64,000 bases of DNA, taken from the NCBI RefSeq assembly GCF_000473045.1, contig NZ_AXAY01000006.1:62001-126000 (forward strand). Reading direction: 5' to 3'. The DNA is from Bradyrhizobium sp. WSM3983 (GTDB lineage Bacteria; Pseudomonadota; Alphaproteobacteria; Rhizobiales; Xanthobacteraceae). A model generated the notes under the pieces. The model searched no databases, was not told the origin of the DNA, and saw nothing but the letters and a program-made list of their open reading frames with translations. Below are positions 33,147 to 41,401 of this stretch, in pieces; the stretch's first letter is position 1, and each line of letters begins with the position of its first letter. A program made the position numbers and the translations under genes.

Positions 33147-34463
33147 TCAGGTCGTTCGCTTCGCGGCGGTTTGCGCCGACTTCTGCGGCTTTGCAGGGCT
33201 CTTCTGCTCGCGCGCGACCCGGGACTTCGGCGGTTTGGCCCTGACTACAGCGCGCGCCCTCTTCGATTTGACGTTGGCGGCTTCCTTGCGATCGGTCGCG
33301 CCGCCGCGCTTCGAGATATATTCCTGACCGTCGATCGGGCCGACATGCGGCGGATCGCGGTCGAGATAGGGGCGGCCGATGCCGAGCGCCTTGCCGTTGG
33401 TGTCGACCCACTTCCACAGCACCTCGGTGGAGACCCAGCGCTGCGCGCGGTTGTCACCCTTGGTGCTGACGATGTCGGCCGCCATGCCATGACCGTAGCC
33501 GCCGCGAAGGCTGCCGCCGTGATAGGAGCGGTTGGAGGCCGCCTTCAGGCCGCTCGCAATCTCCTGTCGATAGTCGTCGCGGAACGCGCTGGTGATGCCC
33601 GGCGAGAGGCCAGCGGCTTCGGCCGCGAGCATCATGCGAAACAGCTTCTGCTTGAAGCTCTTGTCCATGCCGCCGATGACGTAATCCATCAGCGCCATGT
33701 TGGCGTGCTCGGCCGCCTTCGGATCCTTCCAGGCAAAATCCTCATCGACGAGTTTCGTGAAGCTGCGCATCACCGTGACCATCTTGCCCTTGCGCTTGAT
33801 GGTGACGGCGCGGCGGTCCTCGACCTTGATCGAGTCTTCCTTCGGCGTGCGCTGATACAGCGCCCAGAGATAGCGGTCGATGCAGGCATCCATAGCGAAG
33901 CATTCGTCGAGCACGGCCACGGTGTCGGCGGGGGGCGACGCCTTGCTCTCGGCCGCAGACCCGCTCGCGATCGCCGCGGGCGACAGCGAGTCCTGCGGTA
34001 CGACGTCGCCGGGATCGGCGGACGCGAGCTTGACGGTAGGCTCGGGTGCGGGCTCAGCCTCAGCCTTGGCCTCGCTGGCGACGGGAGCAGGTTCAGGTGC
34101 GATCTGGGGTGCGGGTGAAGCCACCGCCACAATGTCAGTCGGATCGGCCGAGGCGAGCTGGACGGCGGTGGCGGGTGCGGGTTCCTCAAGCAGTGGCGCT
34201 TCGATCATTACCACGCTCGGCGTCGCGGCTGCTGCGGCCGCGATGTCGGCCGTGAGCGCGACGCCATCGTCGATCGTCGCCGCGCGCGGGATATCGGCTA
34301 GCTCGATACGGGTGAGATCTTTGGCGCGGGAGACGGCGGCTGCATTGGCGCCGCTGTTCTCGATCAAAGCAGGGGCGTATGCGGAGAGGGAGAGCGCCAG
34401 CCAGCCGGCCATGACGGCCGAGGGGCACGAGACCGCCACAAGAAGAGACCGCCGATCATTCAT
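33147..34463 (-). CDS. Envelope peptidase M15-like protein
   Basis: 438 residues from the ATG at 34463. An N-terminal hydrophobic segment (VAVSCPSAVMAGWLALSLSA) anchors or exports it. A long Ala/Pro/Glu low-complexity region carries two similar LASADPxDxV units. The C-terminal half holds an M15/VanY-like domain: SAFRDDYRQ, YHGGSLRGGYGHGMAADIVS with an HxxxxxxD zinc-ligand pattern, and DPPHVGP with the third His. This suggests a D,D- or L,D-carboxypeptidase acting on peptidoglycan. The C-terminus is a Lys/Arg-rich tail. Confidence 0.8.
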   Translation of the reverse strand: MNDRRSLLVAVSCPSAVMAGWLALSLSAYAPALIENSGANAAAVSRAKDLTRIELADIPRAATIDDGVALTADIAAAAAATPSVVMIEAPLLEEPAPATAVQLASADPTDIVAVASPAPQIAPEPAPVASEAKAEAEPAPEPTVKLASADPGDVVPQDSLSPAAIASGSAAESKASPPADTVAVLDECFAMDACIDRYLWALYQRTPKEDSIKVEDRRAVTIKRKGKMVTVMRSFTKLVDEDFAWKDPKAAEHANMALMDYVIGGMDKSFKQKLFRMMLAAEAAGLSPGITSAFRDDYRQEIASGLKAASNRSYHGGSLRGGYGHGMAADIVSTKGDNRAQRWVSTEVLWKWVDTNGKALGIGRPYLDRDPPHVGPIDGQEYISKRGGATDRKEAANVKSKRARAVVRAKPPKSRVAREQKSPAKPQKSAQTAAKRTT

Positions 34464-34764
34464 GATCCCTGCCTCCAAGGTTCGTAGGCGAACCAGATTG
34501 CACAGCCAAGCACGCGGCGCGTCAATTGTTCGGAGGATGGTGTGGCGGTGCAATGGCGCAAATTCCCTGAAAAGGGCTTTTCACGCGAGTGTTGCCCGAA
34601 TGCAACGTGAGTTCCCCGAGCGGTTCCTGCAGTCGTGGAGCGGGAAAATCGCGCAGAATGGGCGCCAAATGCCAATCAAATTGAATAATCCGGATTTACT
34701 CAATCTTGGATTGTGATGATGCATTGCTCCCGCGCCGGCAACGTCCGGTAGATCTGGGAAGGAC
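34464..34764. other. Intergenic region before the Flp pilin gene
   Basis: 301 bp without a coding frame. It contains a GTTGC/GCAAC hairpin near 34590 and an AT-rich stretch before the pilin gene; no TTAA-N7-TTAA box was found, although pilin genes in some alphaproteobacteria have one. Confidence 0.45.
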
Positions 34765-34941
34765 ATGCTTGTGAAATTGAAATGCCTGTTGATTGAGTTC
34801 GTGGCCGATGAATCCGGCGCCACCGCGATCGAATACGGCCTAATTGCAGCGGGCATCGCGCTCGCGATTATCGAAGTGATCTATGCACTCGGCACCAATC
34901 TCGTTGCAAAGCTGCAGTCGCTGGCGACTGCGTTGAAATAG
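34765..34941 (+). CDS. Flp/Fap-type pilin
   Basis: 58-residue pilin, start ATG 34765 with GGAAGG upstream. The prepilin-like segment DESGATAIEYGLIAAGIALA is the Flp hallmark (cleavage after Gly, then the hydrophobic assembly helix), and the C-terminus ends KLQSLATALK. Flp pilins form tight-adherence (Tad) pili for surface attachment. No cpa/tad assembly genes lie nearby, so this is an orphan pilin copy that would depend on a locus elsewhere. It is short enough to be missed by length filters. Confidence 0.9.
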   Translation: MLVKLKCLLIEFVADESGATAIEYGLIAAGIALAIIEVIYALGTNLVAKLQSLATALK

Positions 34942-35093
34942 GGCGTGCCTCGTGCGCGGCTGATCCGGCGGACGGGCTAGGCGCGTTAAAAATATCGCTA
35001 TGCGCAACGCGCGATGTTGCGTTGCAGCAATGCATATCGCAATGCAGCAAATCAGGCTTACATGGGGTCTGAACTACTCTTTGGAGCATCACC

Positions 35094-35342
35094 ATGAACA
35101 AGAAGACTTTGTCGATCGCAGCCGCTGTCCTCGCCATCGCAGGCACGACTGCCACCTTCGCCGCCGAGTTGCCGGCCTATGAGGCCAACGGCATTCCGGC
35201 CTCGCCCGTGCAGGTCCGCGTGCTCGGCGCCGCGCATGTCGAGCAGCAGGTGACGGCGCCCGCCACCAGCGTGACGGCGCTCCAGACCGCCGTGCTGACG
35301 CCGCGCAAGCTGAAGACTGCGACTGTGGGCTCTGCCCGCTAA
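35094..35342 (+). CDS. Small secreted hypothetical protein, 82 aa
   Basis: Signal peptide MNKKTLSIAAAVLAIAGTTATFA, then a mature protein of about 58 residues (ELPAYEANGIPASPVQVRVL ... HVEQQVTAPATSVTALQTAV). It has no Cys. The ATG at 35094 follows GGAGCATC. A periplasmic location is predicted; no family of known function was recognised. A hairpin/terminator-like repeat lies about 50 bp after the stop. Confidence 0.75.
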   Translation: MNKKTLSIAAAVLAIAGTTATFAAELPAYEANGIPASPVQVRVLGAAHVEQQVTAPATSVTALQTAVLTPRKLKTATVGSAR

Positions 35343-35393
35343 GACTGACATTGCGCCGGGCGGGGAGCCTGGTGCCAAGACCTTCACGACGTC

Positions 35394-35421
35394 ATGGCCG
35401 GGTTTGTCCCGGCCATTTCTT
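35394..35421 (+). terminator. Terminator-like hairpin related to the GTCATGCCCG repeat
   Basis: ATGGCCGGG (35394-35402) pairs perfectly with CCCGGCCAT (35408-35416), loop TTTGT, followed by TTCTTTTT. It works as a rho-independent terminator and also resembles one arm of the repeat at 2971-3083. Confidence 0.75.
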
Positions 35422-35634
35422 TTTGCCTGCTGTCGAGACGATGTGATCGATCGCATGGCGTATTGATGCGCTGACTGAGAATCCTTTGGCAGAAAAATTC
35501 CTCGCAACGCGCGGACTTGTGTACCGCCGTTCAAAACGAGTGTGATCTCTTTAATACTTGTTTTGCAGATCGCGGCGCTTGATGCGGGCGCCGCATATTG
35601 GCGGCCAAGAATCGTTTTCATAATGGAAGCCGTC

Positions 35635-35781
35635 ATGCCTGTTGCGCAGAAAGCCGTTGTTGTCGCCACGTCGCCGCGCGAATTCATCGTCCGGCATCTC
35701 GCATTGTTCGCAGCCGCCGCGATGTTCGTGTTCGTGCTGAGCCTGACTTACGGGCTTGATCTCAGCCCCGGCTTCTTCTGA
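35635..35781 (+). CDS. Small single-pass membrane protein, 48 aa
   Basis: Sequence MPVAQKAVVVATSPREFIVR followed by one transmembrane helix (HLALFAAAAMFVFVLSLTYG) and a short tail. The start at 35635 has GGAAG eight bases upstream; in-frame ATGs at 35623 and 35542 are alternatives without a ribosome-binding site. No family was recognised. It ends five bp before the convergent Ada-type gene. Confidence 0.5.
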   Translation: MPVAQKAVVVATSPREFIVRHLALFAAAAMFVFVLSLTYGLDLSPGFF

Positions 35782-35785
35782 GCGA

Positions 35786-36349
35786 TTACGCTCTCCGCAC
35801 TGCGCGCAAGCTCGATGGCGAACGGCCATAGAGCTCGGCGAAGGCGGCGTTGAAGCGGCGCAGGCTGCCGAAGCCAGACTGGAAAGCGATGTCCGTCATG
35901 GTGTGATCGCCGGCATCGAGCAGGCGCTTGGCGCGCTGGACGCGAAGCGTCTTGGCAAGCTGCTGTGGCGTCGCGCCGACGTGGCGCTCGAACAGCCGTG
36001 CCAGATGGCGCGAGGAGATGCCGAGCCGCGTCGCGAGCATCACGACCGAGTCCTCGTCGAGCGCACCCTCATTGATGAGCTTCACCGCGCGCGCGACCGT
36101 CGAGCGCGTGCCATTCCAGGCCGGGCAGAACGGCGCGGTCTCGGGCCGGCAACGCAGACAGGGCCGGAACCCGGCAGCCTCGGCTGCCGCCGCCGTCGGA
36201 TAATAGGCGACGTTGCGCGTTAGCGGGTGCTTGGCAGGGCAGACCGGACGGCAATAGATCCCCGTTGTCTTCACCGCCGTGAAGAAGCGGCCGTCATAAC
36301 GGGGATCGCGGCGCAGCCGCGCGGCGTTGCAGGTCTCGAAGTTCAACAT
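35786..36349 (-). CDS. Ada-type metal-binding domain plus AraC-type HTH regulator
   Basis: About 187 residues. The N-terminal Ada zinc domain has its four Cys ligands in GIYCRPVCPAKHP and CLRCRPETAPF; in Ada the first Cys accepts methyl groups from DNA phosphotriesters and so switches on the regulator. An AraC HTH follows (LGISSRHLARLFERHVGATP to IAFQSGFGSLRRFNAAFAEL). Related alphaproteobacterial proteins usually continue into an AlkA glycosylase domain, which is absent here, so this may be an AdaA-like activator or a truncated Ada-AlkA. The start could be 36367 or 36349; the latter matches MLNFETCNAARLRRD. Confidence 0.85.
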   Translation of the reverse strand: MLNFETCNAARLRRDPRYDGRFFTAVKTTGIYCRPVCPAKHPLTRNVAYYPTAAAAEAAGFRPCLRCRPETAPFCPAWNGTRSTVARAVKLINEGALDEDSVVMLATRLGISSRHLARLFERHVGATPQQLAKTLRVQRAKRLLDAGDHTMTDIAFQSGFGSLRRFNAAFAELYGRSPSSLRAVRRA

Positions 36350-36480
36350 GGACGGATGATAGCGCATGCAGGCGCGGGTGGAAGAGCCGCGGGATGACCG
36401 AGTCCGATTGTGGCGAGCCGCATCACGCGTCCCGGCCTAGAACGCAACCCTCACATCAACGCAAGTCGAGGGAGCGCATC

Positions 36481-36900
36481 GTGACCAGCCCGAAGGACAT
36501 CGTACTCGACGCCTGGAAAACCTTTTCGTCACGCGATGCGGATCGCATCGCGGCGCTGTTCACGGACAATGCCGAGTGGATCGCGCCGAAAGGCAACGCC
36601 ACGGCGGTCGCGCTCGATCACACCGACCACATGGTCGGGGCGAAGCAGATTGCGCGCTTCATCGCGCAGGAGATGCACAAGATGTTTTCCGAGATCGATA
36701 TCGCCTTTCGCGGGGTCTACGCCGACGGCGACACCGTGATCGTGGAAGAGCGGATGCGTGCGACGCTGGCTGGTGGCAAGCCATACGAGAACGACTATTG
36801 CTTTGTGTTCGCGGTGGCCGGCGACCGCATCCGCGAGGTGCGGGAATACATGGATACGCGCAAGGGATGGCGCATGGTGTTTGGCGAGGAGGCACGATGA
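36481..36900 (+). CDS. SnoaL/NTF2-like domain protein
   Basis: 139 residues from a GTG at 36481, with GAGGGAG upstream. It has a cone-shaped NTF2-like fold: the helices DIVLDAWKTFSSRDADRIAA, strands LFTDNAEWIAP and DTVIVEERMRATL, and the pocket segment NDYCFVFAVAGDRIREVREY with Asp/Tyr residues. Such proteins act as small ketosteroid-isomerase-like enzymes or binding proteins; no specific reaction can be assigned. The longer frame to 36394 is not supported. The DMT transporter gene follows on the same strand after 72 bp. Confidence 0.85.
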   Translation: MTSPKDIVLDAWKTFSSRDADRIAALFTDNAEWIAPKGNATAVALDHTDHMVGAKQIARFIAQEMHKMFSEIDIAFRGVYADGDTVIVEERMRATLAGGKPYENDYCFVFAVAGDRIREVREYMDTRKGWRMVFGEEAR

Positions 36901-36972
36901 TTGGCCCATCGCGTGCCAGCCCTGCAGCCGCGTGGGTTGAGCCGATCTGCGCACTGACATAAGGCTTGGCCC

Positions 36973-37893
36973 ATGGATCAGCGGACGAGCGGCGCTGACG
37001 CTCTCAATCGAACGAACGATACAAGCCAGGCGCTTCTTGGCGTCGTCTGCGGGCTGTCGGCTGCGCTGTTCTGGGCGCTCGGCTTTGCCGGCACGCGGCA
37101 TGGCCTGAAGGTCGGCTTCACGCCGGTCGATCTCCTGGTGCATCGCTACGTCTGGTCGGGCATTGCCTTCCTGCCGCTGGTGCTGCGCGCCGGAATCTCC
37201 GATCTCTGCGGCATCGGCTGGGCGAGGGGCCTTGCGCTGATGGTGCTCGGCGGCCCCGTGATGTCACTGATCTCCTACACCGGGTTCCTGTTCGTGCCGC
37301 TCGGCCATGGCAGCGTGATCCAGCCGTCCTGCGCGACGCTCGGCGGCCTGCTGCTTGCCGCGGTGTTCCTGAAGGAGAAAATCTCCGCCTCGCGATTGGC
37401 CGGCGCGATCGTCATCGTTGGCGGGCTCGGCGTGATCGGCGCGGAATCGATCGGCCATATCGGCGTCGACGGCGTGCAGGGCGATCTGATCTTCGTGCTG
37501 ACCGGCTTGATGTTCGCAGGTTTTGGCGCGCTGCTGCGCCACTGGCGCGTCTCGGCGGTGTCGGCCGCGCTCGTCATCAATGTGCTGTCGCTGCTGCTGC
37601 TGCCGATCTACATCGCGACCGTCGGTCTCGCCCACGTCGCCGCGATCGGCATCACCGAGAACGCCATCCAGGCGCTGGCACAGGGCGTGCTCGCAGGTCC
37701 TGCCGCGCTCTACCTGTTCGCCGTCTCGGTGCAGCGCCTCGGTGTCGCCCGCGCGGCGGTGTTTCCGGCCTGTGTGCCGGCGCTGACGGTGCTCACCGGC
37801 TGGCTGCTGCTCGGCGAGCCGCCGACGGCGCTGCAGGCCGTCGGCCTCGTCACGGTGTTGTGTGGGTTCTACCTCGCGCAGAGGCAGAGTTAG
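36973..37893 (+). CDS. EamA-family (DMT) transporter
   Basis: 306-residue inner-membrane protein with about ten transmembrane helices in two EamA repeats (starting LGVVCGLSAALFWALGFAGT and VLTGLMFAGFGALLRHW). Members of this drug/metabolite exporter superfamily move amino acids, nucleosides or other metabolites; substrate cannot be assigned. The second repeat ends GEPPTALQAVGLVTVLCGFY, typical of the family. It follows the SnoaL-like gene and may be co-transcribed. Eighteen bp separate its stop from the next gene on the opposite strand. Confidence 0.9.
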   Translation: MDQRTSGADALNRTNDTSQALLGVVCGLSAALFWALGFAGTRHGLKVGFTPVDLLVHRYVWSGIAFLPLVLRAGISDLCGIGWARGLALMVLGGPVMSLISYTGFLFVPLGHGSVIQPSCATLGGLLLAAVFLKEKISASRLAGAIVIVGGLGVIGAESIGHIGVDGVQGDLIFVLTGLMFAGFGALLRHWRVSAVSAALVINVLSLLLLPIYIATVGLAHVAAIGITENAIQALAQGVLAGPAALYLFAVSVQRLGVARAAVFPACVPALTVLTGWLLLGEPPTALQAVGLVTVLCGFYLAQRQS

Positions 37894-37911
37894 ATTGCGC
37901 TTGGTCGCGCT

Positions 37912-38172
37912 CTAGATCCAGTCCTTCACCCTTGGGAAGCAGGCGTGCTTGCGCGGGCTCCAGACGTAGTCCGATCCGCCGCAGGGCGGGCGCGGACGCG
38001 TCGTGGCCGGGCATTCATTCCAGACCCGCGCACCGGTGCCCCAGCCATCGACTACGCAGGCGCCTGTCACGGTGGGGTGGCAGCCGGGACCACAGAGGCC
38101 GTCGGCGTCGGCGGCGCTGACCGCGCCCAGCAGCAGCACAGGTGCAAGGGTGAGCAGAAGTCGGTGCTTCAT
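37912..38172 (-). CDS. Small Cys-rich secreted protein
   Basis: 86 residues from an ATG at 38172 (or 38175), with GGAGG upstream. A signal peptide (MKHRLLLTLAPVLLLGAVSA) precedes a mature domain with six Cys: GLCGPGCHPTVTGACVVDGW, WNECPATTRP, PPCGG and KHACFPRV. The even number of Cys suggests three disulfides in the periplasm. No family name was recognised. It is convergent with the transporter gene. Confidence 0.78.
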   Translation of the reverse strand: MKHRLLLTLAPVLLLGAVSAADADGLCGPGCHPTVTGACVVDGWGTGARVWNECPATTRPRPPCGGSDYVWSPRKHACFPRVKDWI

Positions 38173-38285
38173 CATACGCTCCTCCGTCAGCCGAGCCCTG
38201 AGCCTCGCACACGTTTGTGACGCGAGACGGACGGCCGCTCCGCCGGAGCATAGCACCAAATCCCGCGGCCGAGAACGGCGCCGGA

Positions 38286-38636
38286 TCAGGCCTTCTTGAC
38301 GAACTCCGACTTCAGGTTCATCGCGCCGATGCCGTCGATCTTGCAGGCGATGTTGTGGCCGTCGGTGGCGTCCTGGAGACGGATGTTGCGGACCTTGGTG
38401 CCGCCCTTGAGGACCGATGACGAGCCCTTGACCTTGAGGTCCTTCATTACGATGACGCTGTCGCCGTCAGCGAGCGCATTGCCATGGGCATCGCGCACGC
38501 CGGCCTCCGCTGGTGCCGTCGCTTCTGCGCCAGAAGTGGTGCTCCATTCATGGCCGCACTCCGGGCAGATCCAGAGATCGCGATCCTGATAGGCGTGCTC
38601 GGACTGGCAGGCGGGGCAATTTGTGGATTCGTTCAT
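38286..38636 (-). CDS. yjdM: YjdM/PhnA-family zinc ribbon protein
   Basis: 116 residues starting [20 protein letters not shown]. The N-terminal zinc ribbon has [25 protein letters not shown], and the C-terminal PhnA domain carries [20 protein letters not shown] and [19 protein letters not shown], which define the family formerly called PhnA. Despite that name the family has no proven role in phosphonate use. It is cytoplasmic, monocistronic and of normal length. Confidence 0.93.
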   Translation of the reverse strand: MNESTNCPACQSEHAYQDRDLWICPECGHEWSTTSGAEATAPAEAGVRDAHGNALADGDSVIVMKDLKVKGSSSVLKGGTKVRNIRLQDATDGHNIACKIDGIGAMNLKSEFVKKA

Positions 38637-38815
38637 GCTGGTCTCGATCTTGGAGGGGGAACGCGGCGCCGGTCTTGATGCAGATCAATTTTCAAGAAAA
38701 CAACCCCATGCACAGTAGAAATCAGTACGGATTTCCGAATTTCGTCGATACCGAATAATGTTTGACCCGTCGGGCAAAACAGGCGCATGATGGCATTGTG
38801 GGCAGGTGCGGCGGC

Positions 38816-39655
38816 TCACGCCCCGTCCATGAAGCAAGCCGTGCCCGAGACACGGATCGAACTCCCTCTGGTCTCATCGATCTCCGCGCGGATCAGCGAA
38901 CGCGCGCCCATGTCTTCGCCCTGGACGATGTCGATGGCGCCGCCATGCGGCCAGCCGATGTCGCGCAAATAGCCTGCGAATGCGGCGGCGGCAGCGCCCG
39001 TTGCGGGATCCTCGACGACGCCGCCGGCGGCAAAGGCATTGCGGACATGGAACAGACGCGGCGTCTCGACCTGAGCGAGAGCGATGGTGACCAGGCCCGC
39101 TTTCTCCATCAGGGCGCGGCCCCGATCGAAATCATAGGCCATCCGCGCGAGCGCGTCGCGGGATCGCAAGCCAAGGAGGGCATGATCGGCGCCGCCGTGA
39201 ATTTTTGCCGGCGGTACGCTCGGGTCAAGATCGCCGTTCGCGTAGCCGAACAAATCCAGCAGCTCATCCCGGAGCGAGGCATCGAGCGGCGCGCTGCGCG
39301 TCGGCGGCGACTGCAGCGCGGCTGCGATAGTGTTGCCGTCGCGTTGCCCCGACACCGAAATGACCGCATCGTTCAGGTGCAGCTCAAAACTGCGATCACC
39401 GTCGCGATGCGCGAGCGCTGCGCCGAGCGCGATGGTGGCGTGGCCGCAGAAGGGCACCTCCATCAACGGCGAAAAGTAGCGGACGCGCCAGGCTTCGCCC
39501 GCGGGCGCGGCAAAGGCAGTCTCCGAAAAGCCGACCTCGGCCGCGATCGCCTGCATCGCTGCGGCATCCGGCAGGGCGTCGCCGATCCAGACGCCGGCGG
39601 GATTGCCGCCTCTGTTGCCGTCGGAGAAGGCCGCGATACGGAGGAGAGTGGTCAT
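38816..39655 (-). CDS. PhzF-family phenazine biosynthesis-like isomerase
   Basis: 279 residues from the ATG at 39655; the longer frame runs through a repeat. PhzF-type enzymes are two-domain isomerases/epimerases. The catalytic Glu block GFSETAFAAPA, the motif PFCGHATIALGAAL and the C-terminal DPATGAAAAAFAGYL match the family. Only one PhzF-like gene and no other phz genes are present, so phenazine production is unlikely; the natural substrate is unknown. A palindromic repeat lies upstream. Confidence 0.9.
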   Translation of the reverse strand: MTTLLRIAAFSDGNRGGNPAGVWIGDALPDAAAMQAIAAEVGFSETAFAAPAGEAWRVRYFSPLMEVPFCGHATIALGAALAHRDGDRSFELHLNDAVISVSGQRDGNTIAAALQSPPTRSAPLDASLRDELLDLFGYANGDLDPSVPPAKIHGGADHALLGLRSRDALARMAYDFDRGRALMEKAGLVTIALAQVETPRLFHVRNAFAAGGVVEDPATGAAAAAFAGYLRDIGWPHGGAIDIVQGEDMGARSLIRAEIDETRGSSIRVSGTACFMDGA

Positions 39656-39706
39656 GAGGTGATCCCTGTTTGGCCTGGATGGCGCGCAACATTCGCTGCG
39701 TACTGT

Positions 39707-39794
39707 GTAGCCCGGATGGAGCGAAGCGCAATCCAGGGCCGGCGGTGCTTGGGGCAAGATCCCGGATTACGCTACGCTCCATCCGGGCTACGCC
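39707..39794. repeat. Bradyrhizobium-type palindromic repeat (GTAGCCCGGAT family)
   Basis: GTAGCCCGGATGGAGCGAAG on the left faces CTACGCTCCATCCGGGCTAC on the right, with a GC-rich centre; overall about 88 bp. It lies between the phzF and FkbM genes. Shorter relatives are at 1672-1699 and 44519-44544. Confidence 0.8.
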
Positions 39795-39874
39795 TGCAAC
39801 TGACGTCGAGACAAGCCTCGCATAAGCCGGCGCTGGAATAGTGGCCTCTACTCTAAGTGTGAGGAGATTCTGCA

Positions 39875-40699
39875 ATGCCGATCGCGGGGCAAAAGCTGGC
39901 CTTTGTCATGGCCTCGTCCAGCCATGGAACGATGATCGTCAACCGCTTCGATTATCGCATGGTCGCGCCGGACCGCGGCTATGGCGTGGGGCATCAGATC
40001 CTCGAAGCCGCCGCGTTCGATCCCGGCGAGGTCAAGATCGCGCTCGAACTGCTGGCCTTGCGGCGGAAGCACCACGGTGACGGCGTGATCGCCATCGACT
40101 GCGGCGCGAATATCGGCGTGCACACCGTTGAATGGGCCTCGGCGATGACGGGCTGGGGCTCGGTGATCGCGATCGAGGCGCAGGAACGGATCTACTATGC
40201 GCTGGCCGGCAACATCGCCATCAACAACTGCTTCAACGCGCTGGCGGTGCATGCGGCCGTGTCCTCGGAATCCGGCACGATGCAGATGCCAAATCCGAAC
40301 TATTTCATGCCGTCCAGCTTCGGCAGCCTGGAGCTGCGCCCGCGCCCAAGCAACGAATTCATCGGCCAGCCGATCGACTATGCCCAGAACACCGTCCTGA
40401 TCCGGAAGATGACGCTGGACGAGCTCAATCTGCCGCGGGTCGATTTCATCAAGATCGACATCGAGGGCATGGAGATGGAGGCCCTTGCCGGTGCGCGCGA
40501 GACGATCACAAAGTATCGCCCCATCCTGCTGATCGAAAAGATCAAGACGGATATCCGGCAGCTCGAGCAATGGCTCGTCGACAGCGGCTACCAGTTGATG
40601 GGTCTCGGCATCAACATTCTCGCTATCCATCAGAGCGATGTGTGCTTGAAGGATATCAACGTCTCTCAGAGCGCCGGCCCGCAAACTCACGCGGCTTAG
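39875..40699 (+). CDS. FkbM-family SAM-dependent methyltransferase
   Basis: 274-residue methyltransferase. The SAM-binding motif is AIDCGANIGVHTVEWASAMT (about 72-91), and the FkbM C-terminal signature appears in VDFIKIDIEGMEMEALAGA followed by RPILLIEK. FkbM enzymes commonly O-methylate sugars of surface polysaccharides or natural products. No glycan cluster is present nearby, so the substrate is open. The ATG at 39875 has GAGGAG upstream. A hairpin repeat follows the stop by about 20 bp. Confidence 0.9.
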   Translation: MPIAGQKLAFVMASSSHGTMIVNRFDYRMVAPDRGYGVGHQILEAAAFDPGEVKIALELLALRRKHHGDGVIAIDCGANIGVHTVEWASAMTGWGSVIAIEAQERIYYALAGNIAINNCFNALAVHAAVSSESGTMQMPNPNYFMPSSFGSLELRPRPSNEFIGQPIDYAQNTVLIRKMTLDELNLPRVDFIKIDIEGMEMEALAGARETITKYRPILLIEKIKTDIRQLEQWLVDSGYQLMGLGINILAIHQSDVCLKDINVSQSAGPQTHAA

Positions 40700-40718
40700 T
40701 GGCAGTTAGACGGGCTGC

Positions 40719-40793
40719 GGATGGGTAGAGCGCAAGCGAAACCCATCAAGTGCCGTCGCGGAATGATAGGTGTCGTAAGTGCTCTACCCGTCC
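40719..40793. repeat. GGATGGGTAGAGC-type hairpin repeat
   Basis: GGATGGGTAGAGC (40719-40731) faces GCTCTACCCGTCC (40781-40793), with an inner imperfect GCGAAACCCATC hairpin. It is the same family as the element at 46004-46083 but more degenerate. Confidence 0.75.
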
Positions 40794-40828
40794 TAAGGGT
40801 TAGTTCGGCCGAAATTGCCAGGGCCGAC

Positions 40829-40877
40829 AGCGGTCATTCAAGAAGCGGTCATCCAACCAAGAAGCGGTCATCCAACA
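40829..40877 (+). repeat. Short tandem repeat, about 2.5 copies of a 19-bp unit
   Basis: The unit AGCGGTCATCCAACCAAGA is repeated imperfectly: a short copy with ATTCAAGA, a full copy and a partial copy. It sits in the leader of the small secreted protein gene. Only three units in direct contact; not a CRISPR array. Confidence 0.75.
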
Positions 40878-40945
40878 AGTCCTGGGCGAATTTACTTGCC
40901 TTGTTTTGCGTCCTTCAGCACTCTTGCCGGGAAGGAGACCAACGC

Positions 40946-41227
40946 ATGAAGATCATGACTGTCGCGTGTGCGCTCGGAACGGCCGTGGTGCTGTGTAACC
41001 TCGGGATGTCAGGTGCCGAAGCCCGGACGCGGAAGGCTATCGTCGTTCGCGCACCACAAGAGAGGCTCATCGTCACGGCGCCCGTGCTCAGGCCCACGCC
41101 GTGGGATTACAACGTTGTTCCGCGCTATCGCTATCGGCCCGAAGACGACCGCGTCGATCCCTATGGTCCGCCGCTGGTGCCGTCATATGTTCGTTATGAG
41201 GGATGGCGGTGGCCGTATTGGTGGTAG
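40946..41227 (+). CDS. Small secreted Pro/Tyr/Trp-rich protein
   Basis: 93 residues from the ATG at 40946, with GAAGGAG upstream. Signal peptide MKIMTVACALGTAVVLCNLG, mature part with basic and aromatic residues (PWDYNVVPRYRYRPEDDRVD, then VRYEGWRWPYWW). It has no Cys in the mature domain. It resembles small exported proteins of unknown function common in Bradyrhizobium. The leader holds a tandem repeat. Confidence 0.75.
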   Translation: MKIMTVACALGTAVVLCNLGMSGAEARTRKAIVVRAPQERLIVTAPVLRPTPWDYNVVPRYRYRPEDDRVDPYGPPLVPSYVRYEGWRWPYWW

Positions 41228-41401
41228 CGATCGACAATTCTACCGGCCACGCGAGCTTACCGCCGAAACCGCCGCTCCACCCCGTTGACCCCCGGAATAG
41301 CTTTCGACGAGGTGATGGCCGCGCCGCGCTTCCAGCGGGTTGCTCAAAATAACGCGCGTCTGTACCCTGCGTTGCAGAAGAGTTGTTTTTCCATCAATGG
41401 A

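Noticed and set aside
40829..40877. CRISPR array
   Set aside because: Units are directly adjacent with no spacers and only about 2.5 copies.
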